Part shown: in pieces, positions 53,157-61,781 of the stretch
How positions within the stretch are numbered: position 1 is the stretch's first letter
Layout of the letters: each line of letters begins with the position of its first letter
From: JAWXBR01 sp034440235
Lineage (GTDB): Bacteria > Bacteroidota > Ignavibacteria > Kapaibacteriales > Kapaibacteriaceae
NCBI GenBank assembly: GCA_034440235.1
Contig: JAWXBR010000025.1
Coordinates: 62,001 to 126,000, forward strand
Direction of reading: 5' to 3'
Length of the DNA stretch: 64,000 bases
Notes under the pieces: generated by a model
Database searches by the model: none
The model's input: the letters and a program-made list of their open reading frames with translations, nothing else
What the model was told of the DNA's origin: nothing
Position numbers and translations under genes: made by a program

Positions 53157-53822
53157 ATGCTACATCTGTCAACATCCATTGTTGCGTTAATCGCAATTAT
53201 AGCGTTCAGCAGTACGCGACTTGCTGCTCAAGGAAAAGAAACGCCTACATATGAATATGAGGCAGTTGCCGTTACCGCATCTGGCGAACTATTTGTGCCT
53301 GCACTACCTGATAGCGCTGAGACCGAATTCATAACCGTACTGAATTCGGTGCGATCAGACCCAGCTTCGTTCCTGCCAGCAATAGACAAGTATGAGCGTT
53401 ATGTAAAATCGTTTACGAAGGACAAAAAGGCGTTAGAGAAAGCACTGCGTGAAATCCGCAAGCGCCTTAAAAGCCAGAGCCCCCTTCTGCCCCTTGCCAC
53501 AAGTCCTGTGTTGCAAGGTGCTGCCGACGACCACATTGGTGATATGGCCAGCTCGGGCATTATGGGGCACATCGGTAGCGATGGCTCAGACCCATTAAAA
53601 CGCGTGCGGCGATTCGGCTCGTTTATTTACCTTGGCGAGTGTATTACGCTCGGTTACCTACGAGCAGATCTTATGGTGGCGTCGATGCTGGTAGACGAAG
53701 GCACTCCCGATAGAGGACATCGCGAGAATCTTCTCAAGCCAGAATACACACACATAGGTGTCGGCATCGGGTCGCACCCGTCACTACGCATTGCTGCCGT
53801 TGTTGACCTGGGCGCGAATTAG
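53157..53822 (+). CDS. CAP-domain (SCP-like) secreted protein
   Basis: A 221-residue protein with signal MLHLSTSIVALIAIIAFSST and a likely cut near LAAQ. A CAP domain fills the rest: AETEFITVLNSVRSDPASFL, VLQGAADDHIGDMASSGIMGHIGSDG with the conserved His residues, and RGHRENLLKPEYTHIGVGIG. Bacterial CAP proteins are secreted and of mostly unknown activity; some are linked to cell-wall, lipid or defence roles. It follows the MarR gene by three bases and faces the carboxylase gene across a 90-base gap without a clear terminator. Confidence 0.9.
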   Translation: MLHLSTSIVALIAIIAFSSTRLAAQGKETPTYEYEAVAVTASGELFVPALPDSAETEFITVLNSVRSDPASFLPAIDKYERYVKSFTKDKKALEKALREIRKRLKSQSPLLPLATSPVLQGAADDHIGDMASSGIMGHIGSDGSDPLKRVRRFGSFIYLGECITLGYLRADLMVASMLVDEGTPDRGHRENLLKPEYTHIGVGIGSHPSLRIAAVVDLGAN

Positions 53823-53911
53823 TACACCTTGGCGGACGCTGTCATTGTTTTCTCAAATTATGTACACATCTTCACGCACGACATCTGCACCAAGAGTCGT
53901 ACGCGCAATCT

Positions 53912-55456
53912 TCAAAGCGGAATGTTGCCGTGTTTTTTCCACGGATTTGTATCCGTTTTTGTGCGCAGCGTTTTTAGTGCGGCGATGAGCTCGCGACGTG
54001 TGTTTTGCGGCTCGATTACATCGTCGACAAATCCACGCTCTGCAGCTTCGTAAGGATTAGCGAACTGTTCGTTGTAGTCGTCTTGAAGTTCTTTTAGTCG
54101 GGTACCCTTGTCTTTAGAAGCATCGAGTTCTTTGCGATAAAGAATTTCGACGGCTCCCTTTGCACCCATCACTGCAATTTCTGCCGTTGGCCACGCTACG
54201 TTGTAGTCGCCACGTATATGCTTCGAGCTCATGACGTCGTATGCGCCGCCGTAGGCCTTGCGTGTAATGACTGTGAGTTTGGGTACGGTAGCTTCGCAGA
54301 ATGCGTATAGCAACTTCGCTCCGTGACGAATAATGCCACGCCATTCCTGATCGGTGCCGGGCAGAAAGCCAGGCACATCTTCGAACACTACGATTGGGAT
54401 GTTGAACGCATCGCAGAATCGGACAAAGCGCGCGCCTTTTACAGAGCTGTTAATGTCGAGTACGCCTGCGAGCGATGCGGGCTGGTTAGCAACAATTCCG
54501 ACAGGCATGCCATCGAGTGTTGCAAAACCAACAACAATGTTTGTTGCATACGCTGCATGAACTTCGAAGAAGTCGGCTTCGTCTACAACGTGTTTAATAA
54601 CTTCTTTTATATCGTACGGCTGATTAGGATTTGAAGGAATGATCCGACGCAACTCGTCGCATAGCCGTTGGGGATCGTCGGTGGTCGGACGTACCGGTGG
54701 TTGTTGTCTGTTGTTTAGAGGTAGATACGTCGTGAGTTTGCGCACGGCAAGCAGGCACTCTACTTCGTTGTCCATCGCAAAGTGCGAAACACCACTTCGT
54801 TCTGAATGTGTGTCTGCACCACCAAGTTCTTCGAAGGTTACTTCTTCGTGCGTAACAGTCTTTACAACCTCTGGACCCGTTACAAACATGTACGATGTGC
54901 CCTTGGTCATAAACACAAAGTCTGTAAGCGCTGGCGAATACACTGCACCACCCGCACATGGCCCGAGTACAACACTTATTTGCGGAACAACGCCACTCGC
55001 CATGGTATTACGCAGGAAGATGTCTGCGTAGCCCCCTAGCGAAACGACCCCTTCCTGAATTCGTGCGCCACCAGAATCGTTTAGTCCGATTACAGGCGCG
55101 CCGATCTTCATTGCAAGGTCCATGATCTTGCAGATTTTCTCTGCATGAACCTCCGAGAGCGACCCGCCAAAGACTGTAAAGTCCTGCGAGAACACACACA
55201 CAATACGTCCCTGTATCGTGCCTGTGCCCGTAACAACGCCATCGCCGAGTGGACGCTGTTTTTCCATGCCGAATTTTGTCGACCTGTGTCGCGCAAGCAT
55301 ATCGGTCTCGCGGAACGACCCTTCGTCCAGCAATACCTCAAGGCGCTCACGTGCCGTAAGCTTCCCTTTTGCGTGCTGGGCATCGATGCGGGCTTGTCCG
55401 CCACCCAATAATGCTTCGGCCTTAAGGGCGCTTAGCTGATCTATACGATGTTTCAA
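53912..55456 (-). CDS. Acyl-CoA carboxylase beta subunit (propionyl-/methylmalonyl-CoA type)
   Basis: The carboxyltransferase component that moves a carboxyl group between biotin and propionyl-CoA, or acts in methylmalonyl-CoA decarboxylase. The 514-residue protein has KGKLTARERLEVLLDEGSF near the N-terminus, VIGLNDSGGARIQEGVVSLG and LGPCAGGAVYSPALTDFVFM in the first domain, and GVLDINSSVKGARFVRFCDAF with VPGFLPGTDQEW in the second. These crotonase-fold blocks are those of MmdA/PccB. No biotin-carrier or biotin-carboxylase gene is near. The start is TTG (minus strand), with GGAGA about five bases before it. A methylmalonyl route fits FCB bacteria. Confidence 0.93.
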   Translation of the reverse strand: MKHRIDQLSALKAEALLGGGQARIDAQHAKGKLTARERLEVLLDEGSFRETDMLARHRSTKFGMEKQRPLGDGVVTGTGTIQGRIVCVFSQDFTVFGGSLSEVHAEKICKIMDLAMKIGAPVIGLNDSGGARIQEGVVSLGGYADIFLRNTMASGVVPQISVVLGPCAGGAVYSPALTDFVFMTKGTSYMFVTGPEVVKTVTHEEVTFEELGGADTHSERSGVSHFAMDNEVECLLAVRKLTTYLPLNNRQQPPVRPTTDDPQRLCDELRRIIPSNPNQPYDIKEVIKHVVDEADFFEVHAAYATNIVVGFATLDGMPVGIVANQPASLAGVLDINSSVKGARFVRFCDAFNIPIVVFEDVPGFLPGTDQEWRGIIRHGAKLLYAFCEATVPKLTVITRKAYGGAYDVMSSKHIRGDYNVAWPTAEIAVMGAKGAVEILYRKELDASKDKGTRLKELQDDYNEQFANPYEAAERGFVDDVIEPQNTRRELIAALKTLRTKTDTNPWKKHGNIPL

Positions 55457-55491
55457 ACTGTCTCCATAGAGTCGACAGCGAAAATAGGCAG

Positions 55492-55499
55492 TAATTTTG
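55492..55499 (+). promoter_or_regulatory. Candidate -7 element (TAATTTTG) immediately before a small membrane-protein gene
   Basis: TAATTTTG fits TAnnTTTG. It ends six bases before the ATG at 55506, so transcription would begin at or next to the start codon, giving a leaderless message. The match is to a short consensus, so this is tentative. Confidence 0.35.
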
Positions 55500-55505
55500 C
55501 CAGCT

Positions 55506-55883
55506 ATGAATCATCGCATCCTCTTAATGTGCTCAGGCCTGTTCCTGATGTTCTCTGTCTTCAGCACTGTCATCTTCTTTGGGGGCTATTTCAACGATGC
55601 CGAGGGTGCAGACAAAAACGGAATTCTCGGACTCGTCTGCTTTGCTCTTACGGGAATTGTGTTCGCACTTGCAATGCGGTTGCGTAAGCGCGCGCACAGA
55701 CGTATCGACAACGAGATAGAGCGCGCGATGCGTGACCACGGCTTCGTCGAAGCGTCGCAACTCGGGAACGTACTTGGCATGTCGCTCGATGAGACCCGCG
55801 ACGTGCTCGACAAACTTTCAGGCGCGCGCAAATGGCGTTGCGAAGAGTCAGAAGGCTACAACGCCCGTTACTACCCACAGTAA
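55506..55883 (+). CDS. Small membrane protein with a winged-helix-like tail
   Basis: A 125-residue protein that I do not recognise. Two helices (MCSGLFLMFSVFSTVIFFGG and GILGLVCFALTGIVFALAM) form a hairpin. A basic cytoplasmic segment follows, then a C-terminal part (IERAMRDHGFVEASQLGNVL ... LDETRDVLDKLSGARKWRCE) that looks like a small winged-helix domain with a recognition helix. It may be a membrane-bound regulator, but that is only a guess. I use the ATG rather than a TTG three codons earlier. It is divergent from the carboxylase gene and lies 37 bases before a glycosyltransferase. Confidence 0.65.
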   Translation: MNHRILLMCSGLFLMFSVFSTVIFFGGYFNDAEGADKNGILGLVCFALTGIVFALAMRLRKRAHRRIDNEIERAMRDHGFVEASQLGNVLGMSLDETRDVLDKLSGARKWRCEESEGYNARYYPQ

Positions 55884-55934
55884 TACGTGGCGCTGAAAGC
55901 ACTACTGTGAACTGTAATACATGGCTCTGAACGC
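55881..55934 (+). repeat. 34-base-period duplication before the glycosyltransferase start
   Basis: The sequences cagtaatacgtggcgctgaa and ctgtaatacatggctctgaa lie 34 bases apart and match at 17 of 20 positions. The second holds the ATG of the glycosyltransferase (MALNARN). The first gives a mini-ORF from GTG at 55887 to TGA at 55910, MALKALL. It parallels the duplication before prfA and has the same period. Confidence 0.7.
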
Positions 55935-56616
55935 CCGTAACGTTATCGTCATCATACCTGCATTAAACGAGGTCGAGTCTGTGGGCTTGGTTGTCGATGC
56001 AATGCCCGCTTTTATAGACCACATCATTGTTGTAGATAACGGAAGCACCGATGCAACAGCAGATGTCGCTCGTTCGCGCGGCGCACATGTGTGTGTGGAA
56101 CCGAGGCGTGGGTACGGACAGGCCTGCCTTTCGGGTATTGCGTACGCGGAGCATCTGCTTCCAGATATCATCGTTTTTGCCGATGCAGACTTCAGTGACA
56201 ACCCTCTCGACATTATTCGTATTGTAACTCCTGTTAGTATCGATGAGGCCGACATGGTAATTGGGTCGCGGGTAAGGGGCTCTCGCGAACGGGGCTCTCT
56301 CACTCCGCAGCAAGTGTTTGGCAATTGGCTAGCAACACGTCTGATACGTCTGTTCTGGCGTGAACGCTTCACCGATCTTGGTCCGTTGCGCGCCATTCGA
56401 TGGACTGTGCTTCGGCAATTGAACATGCAGGACACCACGTACGGCTGGACCGTCGAAATGCAGATTAAAGCAGCCCGTATGCGTGTGCGCTGCCTAGAAG
56501 TACCTGTAGACTACCGACGCCGCATTGGCACATCGAAGATTTCGGGCACGTTCAAAGGCACAGTTCTAGCAGGCACAAAAATTCTCAGTACGATTGCGCG
56601 CAATGTCTTCAGATAA
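55921..56616 (+). CDS. Family 2 glycosyltransferase
   Basis: A 231-residue GT-A-fold enzyme. VIVIIPALNEVESVGLVVDA and IIVVDNGSTDATADVARSRG form the nucleotide-sugar fold, VFADADFSDNP holds the metal-binding Asp motif, and YGWTVEMQIKAARMRVRCLEVP is the acceptor-side signature of polyprenyl-phosphate-glucose/mannose synthase types. It lacks C-terminal membrane helices. It would transfer a sugar to a lipid or protein at the cytoplasmic side. It overlaps the next gene by 14 bases; together they look like a pair in which the first makes a lipid-linked sugar and the second uses it. Confidence 0.9.
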   Translation: MALNARNVIVIIPALNEVESVGLVVDAMPAFIDHIIVVDNGSTDATADVARSRGAHVCVEPRRGYGQACLSGIAYAEHLLPDIIVFADADFSDNPLDIIRIVTPVSIDEADMVIGSRVRGSRERGSLTPQQVFGNWLATRLIRLFWRERFTDLGPLRAIRWTVLRQLNMQDTTYGWTVEMQIKAARMRVRCLEVPVDYRRRIGTSKISGTFKGTVLAGTKILSTIARNVFR

Positions 56617-57901
56617 GAAATCATCATCTGTTGCTCTACTCTTGTGCACTCTGCTCGCAGCCGGATGCGCCGCAATACACTTCGATGTGTTTGGCAATTT
56701 AGTGGCGTCTGCCGTTTACATGTGGCCCTGCATGTCTGTCGTGTGGCTCTGCATTGCATGGATTCTTTTACGCACGCGGCCAATTATAAAAAAGCCTACA
56801 ATTATTGTCATGACCTGTCTGGCAGTTGGCGCACATGCATTCGTGCTTATGCCTTCGGGTGTGTTAAGTGGCGATTTGCATCGGTATCAGTGGGACGGCA
56901 GAGTTATTAATGCCGGCATCGACCCCTATGCCTATCCGCCGAATGCTACAGAGGTCGCTCATCTGCATGAGAACAACTCGCTGTCGAGACTAACATTCTC
57001 TCATCTGCGCACTATTTACCCTCCAGCTGCAGAATACTTCTTTGCTCTCTCCACAGCAGTTTCGCCGTACGGAATAGGCTGGAAGATTCCCTCTCTTCTG
57101 GCAATAGCCGCCTCTTGTTGGGCACTTGTGACCCTTTTACGGGGCATGGGGCGCAGAGCCGAGGGGGCTCTTGCGTTTGCGCTTAGTCCGGTCCTCCTGC
57201 TCCAAGGCACCATGGACGTACACATAGACGTTGTGATGGTAGCGTTTGCCTTGTGGTCTCTTGTGGCATGGCGCAAAGGCTTGTGGGTTGTAAGCGGTCT
57301 ATTGCTAGGCATAGCGGTAGGAGTAAAAATTCTTCCGCTACTCTTCCTGCCGTGGTTACTGCGCGATGCATCTATCAAGAAGCGGGTGTGGTTTGTACTA
57401 ACGATGCTGGCAACGCTACTTGCAATCTACGCTCCGTTTCTAACGGTGCATGTTGTAGAGAGTCTCGCAGATTTTTCTACACGCTTTGCAGCGAATAGTC
57501 TTTTAGGCACATTACTCGTGCAGTTTCTTCCTGTGCCAGTTGCGCGCATTTCATTGCTCGTATTGTTTGTTGCGTCGTTAGCGTGGCTATGGTTTAGAAG
57601 AACCGAGCCCCTTACCGCAATGTCTTGCGCATTTCTGTTTTTGCTTGTGTTCTCGCCTATCGTCCACCCCTGGTATCTCATCATGCTTGTTGCACTTGGT
57701 GTTGTGATACCGATGCGTTCGATTCTGGTTTTTGCAACAACCATTGCTGTTTGTGGTGCACCCATTTTAGCATATAGCAGAGGCGGAGTGTGGTTTGAAC
57801 ACCCCGCCTTGCTAATTGTCGAATATGTGGCCGTGTTTGCGGCTTTTGTTATTGACGTACGACGCGGTACGCCGTTGTCTGCTGTCCGCTCCGAATCGTA
57901 A
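56603..57901 (+). CDS. Multi-pass membrane glycosyltransferase (GT87-like)
   Basis: A 432-residue protein with about eleven helices. The first loop has SGVLSGDLHRYQWDGRVINAG, with the conserved Asp region of GT-C enzymes, followed by DPYAYPPNATE and IYPPAAEYFFAL, features shared with mannosyltransferases of the GT87/DUF2029 group. It would use a lipid-linked sugar to modify something outside the membrane. The ATG lies inside the end of the preceding glycosyltransferase gene, which may provide the donor. The last 53 bases overlap the converging beta-propeller gene. Confidence 0.82.
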   Translation: MSSDKKSSSVALLLCTLLAAGCAAIHFDVFGNLVASAVYMWPCMSVVWLCIAWILLRTRPIIKKPTIIVMTCLAVGAHAFVLMPSGVLSGDLHRYQWDGRVINAGIDPYAYPPNATEVAHLHENNSLSRLTFSHLRTIYPPAAEYFFALSTAVSPYGIGWKIPSLLAIAASCWALVTLLRGMGRRAEGALAFALSPVLLLQGTMDVHIDVVMVAFALWSLVAWRKGLWVVSGLLLGIAVGVKILPLLFLPWLLRDASIKKRVWFVLTMLATLLAIYAPFLTVHVVESLADFSTRFAANSLLGTLLVQFLPVPVARISLLVLFVASLAWLWFRRTEPLTAMSCAFLFLLVFSPIVHPWYLIMLVALGVVIPMRSILVFATTIAVCGAPILAYSRGGVWFEHPALLIVEYVAVFAAFVIDVRRGTPLSAVRSES

Positions 57902-59927
57902 CAGTGTACGTGCCAACAGAGAATGATGCGAGATCGAGCGCAACGTGTTCATCTGCGTGTGTGCCTGTGTACATCACGATACCAAGATTGTTTACAATAG
58001 CAATTTCGCATTCGCCCACGAGACCGCGAATGTTGAGATTGCTTTGTGTTGGATTAGGATAGACACTAATACCTGCAAACACACCTGGGTCGGTTACATC
58101 CGTTGTACCGTGCAGATACGCATCGGAAGCACGCGAACATCCACCGGTGTCCATAATGCGCACCTGATAGAGTCCATCAAGCGTGAGTGGTACCTCCGTT
58201 GAGGTTGCGCCCGGAATTGCTACACCTTCGCGGAACCACTGGTAGAGATAAGCAACAGCGTCGGTCACAAGCTTATTGCCTTGCTTAGTGATTGATGGCT
58301 TGTCGAGTCCTGGACGTACAGTAACGCGAATTGTGTCGGAGCTCTTCTGGCAGTCATATCGGTCACGAATAGCCACCAATAACGTGTGCTCACCAAGAGG
58401 CAGTGTACCAAGCCGGAATTTACTGCTGCCGTTATTCGTGGCTACGCCGTCGACATACCACAGATACGATGGGTAAGCCCCTGGTGCAAAGATGGTAGAG
58501 TCTTGTCCTTCACAGATGTTCAGCGTCTTTAGGGCTGGACGTAATCGAGTGTTCGGGCCACATTCAAGTGCTGCTACAAAACCATCGCTATAACGTTCGC
58601 CAACGATGGTAATGCCGCTGAAGTTTGCTGATGCGTCGAATACACCAGCTGCATACGGAACGTTGTCTATGCCTATTGCAATGCCGCGAATTTCATCGGC
58701 GTGCGGACCACCAGCTTCGCGTATCCATTCGAGCGAGCCATCGCTTTCACAGCGTGCGATAAATGCATCGCGTTCGCCAAATGGTTCAAGAACGGTTTGG
58801 TCGAAAATCGACGCGCTGTCGTAGTAGCCCCCTATGTAGATGCCCCCTTGCTTGTCAGCAAAAACACAGGTAGCTACTTCGCCGTACACACCACCCCACT
58901 TCTTTACGAAGTCAATCTTTCCATCTTTTGCAAAACGTGTAAGGAACACGTCGGTTTCGAACTCACCATTCGCGTTTACAACCTGCGTGTCGAAGTTCGT
59001 TGCGCCAGAAAATGAACCTGTTACAACAAGCTTGCCATCTCTATCAACTGCTCCTGCAATGTTGTTATCGGGTTTGCCCGAGCCAATTCTTTTAGCCCAA
59101 ATCGAACCACCGTTTGCATTCAAAGCCCAAACGAAGTAATCGGTGGTTGAGCCGAAGGCAGTGAGAGACGGCAAGAGAGGAAAATCTGCCTGACCTGCGA
59201 ATATGCCTGTTGTGTAGATACGATCGCCGTTCGGTGATACGCTAATCGAACGGACGTGACCCACCTGAGGACCACCTGAGGCAGCGAGCCACGTAACCTC
59301 ACCCGCCGAAGTCAACTTCACAACGAAGGCATCGGCCTTACCCTGGCTAACATGTTCCTTTGATTGAAACTTTCCGATTCCGCCAACACCACCGCCCATG
59401 TACACATTACCAAGCGAGTCGACTGCCAGATAAGGCGAGTTTTCGTCGTAGTCAGCAGAACCAAACGATTTTGCCCAGATCGAAGCACCGTTTTTATCAT
59501 ATTTCGCGACAAACATGTCCGAAGAGCTGCCTTCCGAAAGAACAATCCAGGGTCCGATCTGTGCCGAATCGATGAAGGAACCGGCCACATAAATGTTGCC
59601 TTGGTTGTCTACAACAACAGAGCGCGATTCATCTGCATCGAGTCCACCAAGCGCTCCCGCTGTACGCGGCACACCAGCTTTTGTAAAGCTTGCGGTAAAG
59701 GCATCGTATTGAAATATGCCTGGAATTTTTATTCCGCCGGGTCCTCCGATGTTTAGTGAATCGGAGAATGTACCCGCTACGTGCAACACATTCGCGCTTG
59801 AGATGGCAAGTGCGTTTACTTCATCGGTTTGCGGACCGGTAAGAGGCACCACCCATTTCCAAATTGGTTGAGCACTCAATGTCATGCTGGTCAATACGGC
59901 GATGGTTAGGACTACGGATAGCTTCAT
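57849..59927 (-). CDS. SBBP/beta-propeller surface protein with type IX sorting domain
   Basis: A 692-residue protein with signal MKLSVVLTIAVLTSMTLSAQ. Residues of about 25-450 repeat phrases like SSDMFVAKYDKNGASIWAKS, KADAFVVKLTSAGEVTWLAA and DAFIARCESDGSLEWIREAG, about eight SBBP-type blades. Ig- or PKD-like modules follow (LNICEGQDSTIFAPGAYPSY). The sorting domain is SVYPNPTQSNLNIRGLV, NLGIVMYTGTH and SVGTYTVTIRSG. ATG with AAGGG five bases upstream is a good start. It follows nusB by 12 bases. Surface location is inferred from the sorting domain. Confidence 0.85.
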   Translation of the reverse strand: MKLSVVLTIAVLTSMTLSAQPIWKWVVPLTGPQTDEVNALAISSANVLHVAGTFSDSLNIGGPGGIKIPGIFQYDAFTASFTKAGVPRTAGALGGLDADESRSVVVDNQGNIYVAGSFIDSAQIGPWIVLSEGSSSDMFVAKYDKNGASIWAKSFGSADYDENSPYLAVDSLGNVYMGGGVGGIGKFQSKEHVSQGKADAFVVKLTSAGEVTWLAASGGPQVGHVRSISVSPNGDRIYTTGIFAGQADFPLLPSLTAFGSTTDYFVWALNANGGSIWAKRIGSGKPDNNIAGAVDRDGKLVVTGSFSGATNFDTQVVNANGEFETDVFLTRFAKDGKIDFVKKWGGVYGEVATCVFADKQGGIYIGGYYDSASIFDQTVLEPFGERDAFIARCESDGSLEWIREAGGPHADEIRGIAIGIDNVPYAAGVFDASANFSGITIVGERYSDGFVAALECGPNTRLRPALKTLNICEGQDSTIFAPGAYPSYLWYVDGVATNNGSSKFRLGTLPLGEHTLLVAIRDRYDCQKSSDTIRVTVRPGLDKPSITKQGNKLVTDAVAYLYQWFREGVAIPGATSTEVPLTLDGLYQVRIMDTGGCSRASDAYLHGTTDVTDPGVFAGISVYPNPTQSNLNIRGLVGECEIAIVNNLGIVMYTGTHADEHVALDLASFSVGTYTVTIRSGQQTTAYRVVRQ

Positions 59928-59939
59928 AATACCCTTCTG

Positions 59940-60530
59940 TCAATCTGTGATAAGACCGCGGCCACTTTTATGAATTTTCCCTTGCGCCTCTAAGTCAACG
60001 ATGATGGCGTCGAGAATACCATTGATGAACGTGCCGCTTTTGTCTGTTGAATATCGTTTTGCGAGTTCGATGACTTCGTTAATCGTAACCTTCACAGGAA
60101 TATCGGAGCAAGCCGTTAACTCCGCTACGGCCAAGTGCATGAGCACACGATCGATAAGAGCTATGCGCTCGACTTCCCAGTTCGTGGCATGACTTTCAAT
60201 GAGTGTAGAGCTAGACTCCCTGTAATCTCTGGCAGCACCTAACACCGTTGTGGCGTATGTGAGGTCTTCTTCAGCCCATACGATTGGTACATCGGCATCC
60301 ATCTCAAACACCTCATCTGGCTTTAGAATACGCTGAAGATCGGCGGGGTTCTCAACGCTGTCGAAGGTGAATTGCCTATAAAAGATGTGCGGGAAGGCAA
60401 CATCTAGCGAAACTTCGCCATCGGATGTTGCAACCAGTATCTGAAGCACTTTCTCACGAGCAAGATGCCGTGATCCGCGCAGACTGCGCTGTTGACTAAC
60501 TGGAAATTTGTCTGGTGGTGGTTGAGCCAC
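59940..60530 (-). CDS. nusB: Transcription antitermination protein NusB
   Basis: NusB binds boxA RNA with S10 and supports rRNA transcription. The 196-residue product has the N-terminal REKVLQILVATSDGEVSLD and the C-terminal block VERIALIDRVLMHLAVAELT with IPVKVTINEVIELAKRYSTDKSGTFINGILDAI, the latter diagnostic. It is longer than the usual 140-150 residues because of an N-terminal and a middle extension, as in other Bacteroidota. The start is GTG. It lies eight bases after the dehydrogenase gene and 12 before the surface-protein gene, an unusual mixture of functions. Confidence 0.9.
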   Translation of the reverse strand: MAQPPPDKFPVSQQRSLRGSRHLAREKVLQILVATSDGEVSLDVAFPHIFYRQFTFDSVENPADLQRILKPDEVFEMDADVPIVWAEEDLTYATTVLGAARDYRESSSTLIESHATNWEVERIALIDRVLMHLAVAELTACSDIPVKVTINEVIELAKRYSTDKSGTFINGILDAIIVDLEAQGKIHKSGRGLITD

Positions 60531-60538
60531 GTAGTATC

Positions 60539-61627
60539 CTAAATCCCACGAATCATGGGAGTGCCGACGTAGTTACCATGCACGTGTCGCACCTTACTTA
60601 TGCGGTCTTCGGCAATGGCATTCGAAGCTTCAATCGTAAGAATTGATCTGTCTCTAGCAGTTACTAGAATGTTCATTGTGATGTCGTAGATACCTTCCGC
60701 CTGACGCATTACCTTTTCACGATGATAGCCTTCTACCTCGGATGCAACATTCATCAAACCGCCCGAATTAACAACGTAGTCTGGCGCATATACGATGTTA
60801 CGTTCCTTCAGCATTCTAGCGTGTTTCTGTTCGACCTTTAACTGGTTATTGGCACCACCACAAACAATAGCACATGAAAGCAGTGGGATTGTATCGTCGT
60901 CTAAGATCGCACCCAATGCATTCGGCGAGAAAATGTCGCATTCAGTTGTGAACACTTCGTCGGGCCGGATTACCTGTGCTCCAGTTTCTGTTGCAACGGC
61001 ACGAGCCTTCTCGTCATAGATGTCAGTCACAAAAACAATGGCACCATCTTTAGTCAAATGTTTTACTAAGTACGAAGCAACGTTGCCCGCACCTTGCACA
61101 ACAACGCGTTTACCTGCGAGCGTGTCGGAGCCCCATGTGAAATTGGCTGCAGCCTTCATGCCCGAGTAAACGCCTAGTGCCGTGACTGGCGAAGGGTCAC
61201 CCGATCCGCCATGTCCACCAACACCGGTTACAAACTTCGTCTCCATACGAATCCACTCCATATCATGTACGCTCGTGCCAACGTCTTCGGCAGTGATATA
61301 CCTGCCTCGAAGAGAGTCGACGAAACGTCCATACGACCTGAACAACGCCTCAGATTTTTCCAGTCTGGCGTCTCCGATAATAACGGCTTTGCCGCCGCCA
61401 AGATTGACTCCGCTGACGGCTGCTTTATACGTCATTCCGCGTGATAGCCGTAACGCATCTACAACGGCATCTTCGTCGCTCGCGTACTTCCACATGCGCG
61501 TACCGCCAAGAGCGGGACCAAGAGAGGTATCATGAATAGCAACGATGGCCCGAAGACCTGTTACAGGGTCTGAGCAAAGGACCACTTGTTCGTGGCCCAT
61601 AGATTGAAGCTGGTCGAAGAACTGCAT
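60539..61627 (-). CDS. Leucine dehydrogenase-type Glu/Leu/Phe/Val dehydrogenase
   Basis: An NAD-dependent enzyme that deaminates branched-chain amino acids, or the reverse. The 362-residue protein has the substrate-binding Lys 68 (RGMTYKAAVSG) and catalytic Lys 80 in NLGGGKAVIIGD, at the same numbers as in Bacillus leucine dehydrogenases. The Rossmann fold begins KRVVVQGAGNVASYLVKHL near residue 170, and YAPDYVVNSGGLMNV is the family block near residue 285. Specificity for leucine over phenylalanine or valine is inferred from length and pattern. It is the first gene of the dehydrogenase-nusB-propeller series. Confidence 0.92.
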   Translation of the reverse strand: MQFFDQLQSMGHEQVVLCSDPVTGLRAIVAIHDTSLGPALGGTRMWKYASDEDAVVDALRLSRGMTYKAAVSGVNLGGGKAVIIGDARLEKSEALFRSYGRFVDSLRGRYITAEDVGTSVHDMEWIRMETKFVTGVGGHGGSGDPSPVTALGVYSGMKAAANFTWGSDTLAGKRVVVQGAGNVASYLVKHLTKDGAIVFVTDIYDEKARAVATETGAQVIRPDEVFTTECDIFSPNALGAILDDDTIPLLSCAIVCGGANNQLKVEQKHARMLKERNIVYAPDYVVNSGGLMNVASEVEGYHREKVMRQAEGIYDITMNILVTARDRSILTIEASNAIAEDRISKVRHVHGNYVGTPMIRGI

Positions 61628-61672
61628 AGACAGGCAAGATACGGAAAAGGGTCAACGCCTTTTTCAAACGAA

Positions 61673-61705
61673 GACGGGGACGTTGCCTAAGGCAACGTCC
61701 CCGTC
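61673..61705 (-). terminator. Perfect 15-bp hairpin between the double-barrel gene and the dehydrogenase gene
   Basis: gacggggacgttgcc and its exact reverse complement are separated by three bases. The stem is 15 base pairs and GC-rich. On the minus strand it is followed by TTCGTTT, a modest T-rich run, so it should end transcription from the double-barrel gene. It lies 45 bases before the dehydrogenase start. Confidence 0.75.
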
Positions 61706-61716
61706 GATTAATTATG

Positions 61717-61781
61717 CGTTGAGGGGCGTCTTAGATTCCGTTAAGGGCTGTCTTGACGCCGTTGAGGGCCGTTTTAGAAGC
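61717..61781 (-). repeat. Three 21-22-base tandem units over the 3' end of the double-barrel gene
   Basis: Three units with the core cgttRaggg and the trailer gtcttaga-type sequence follow one another at 22 and 21 bases. The last covers the TAA stop of the double-barrel gene. In another frame they would code KTALNGV twice, but that frame is not a gene. The repeat lies between the stop and the hairpin terminator. Confidence 0.8.
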
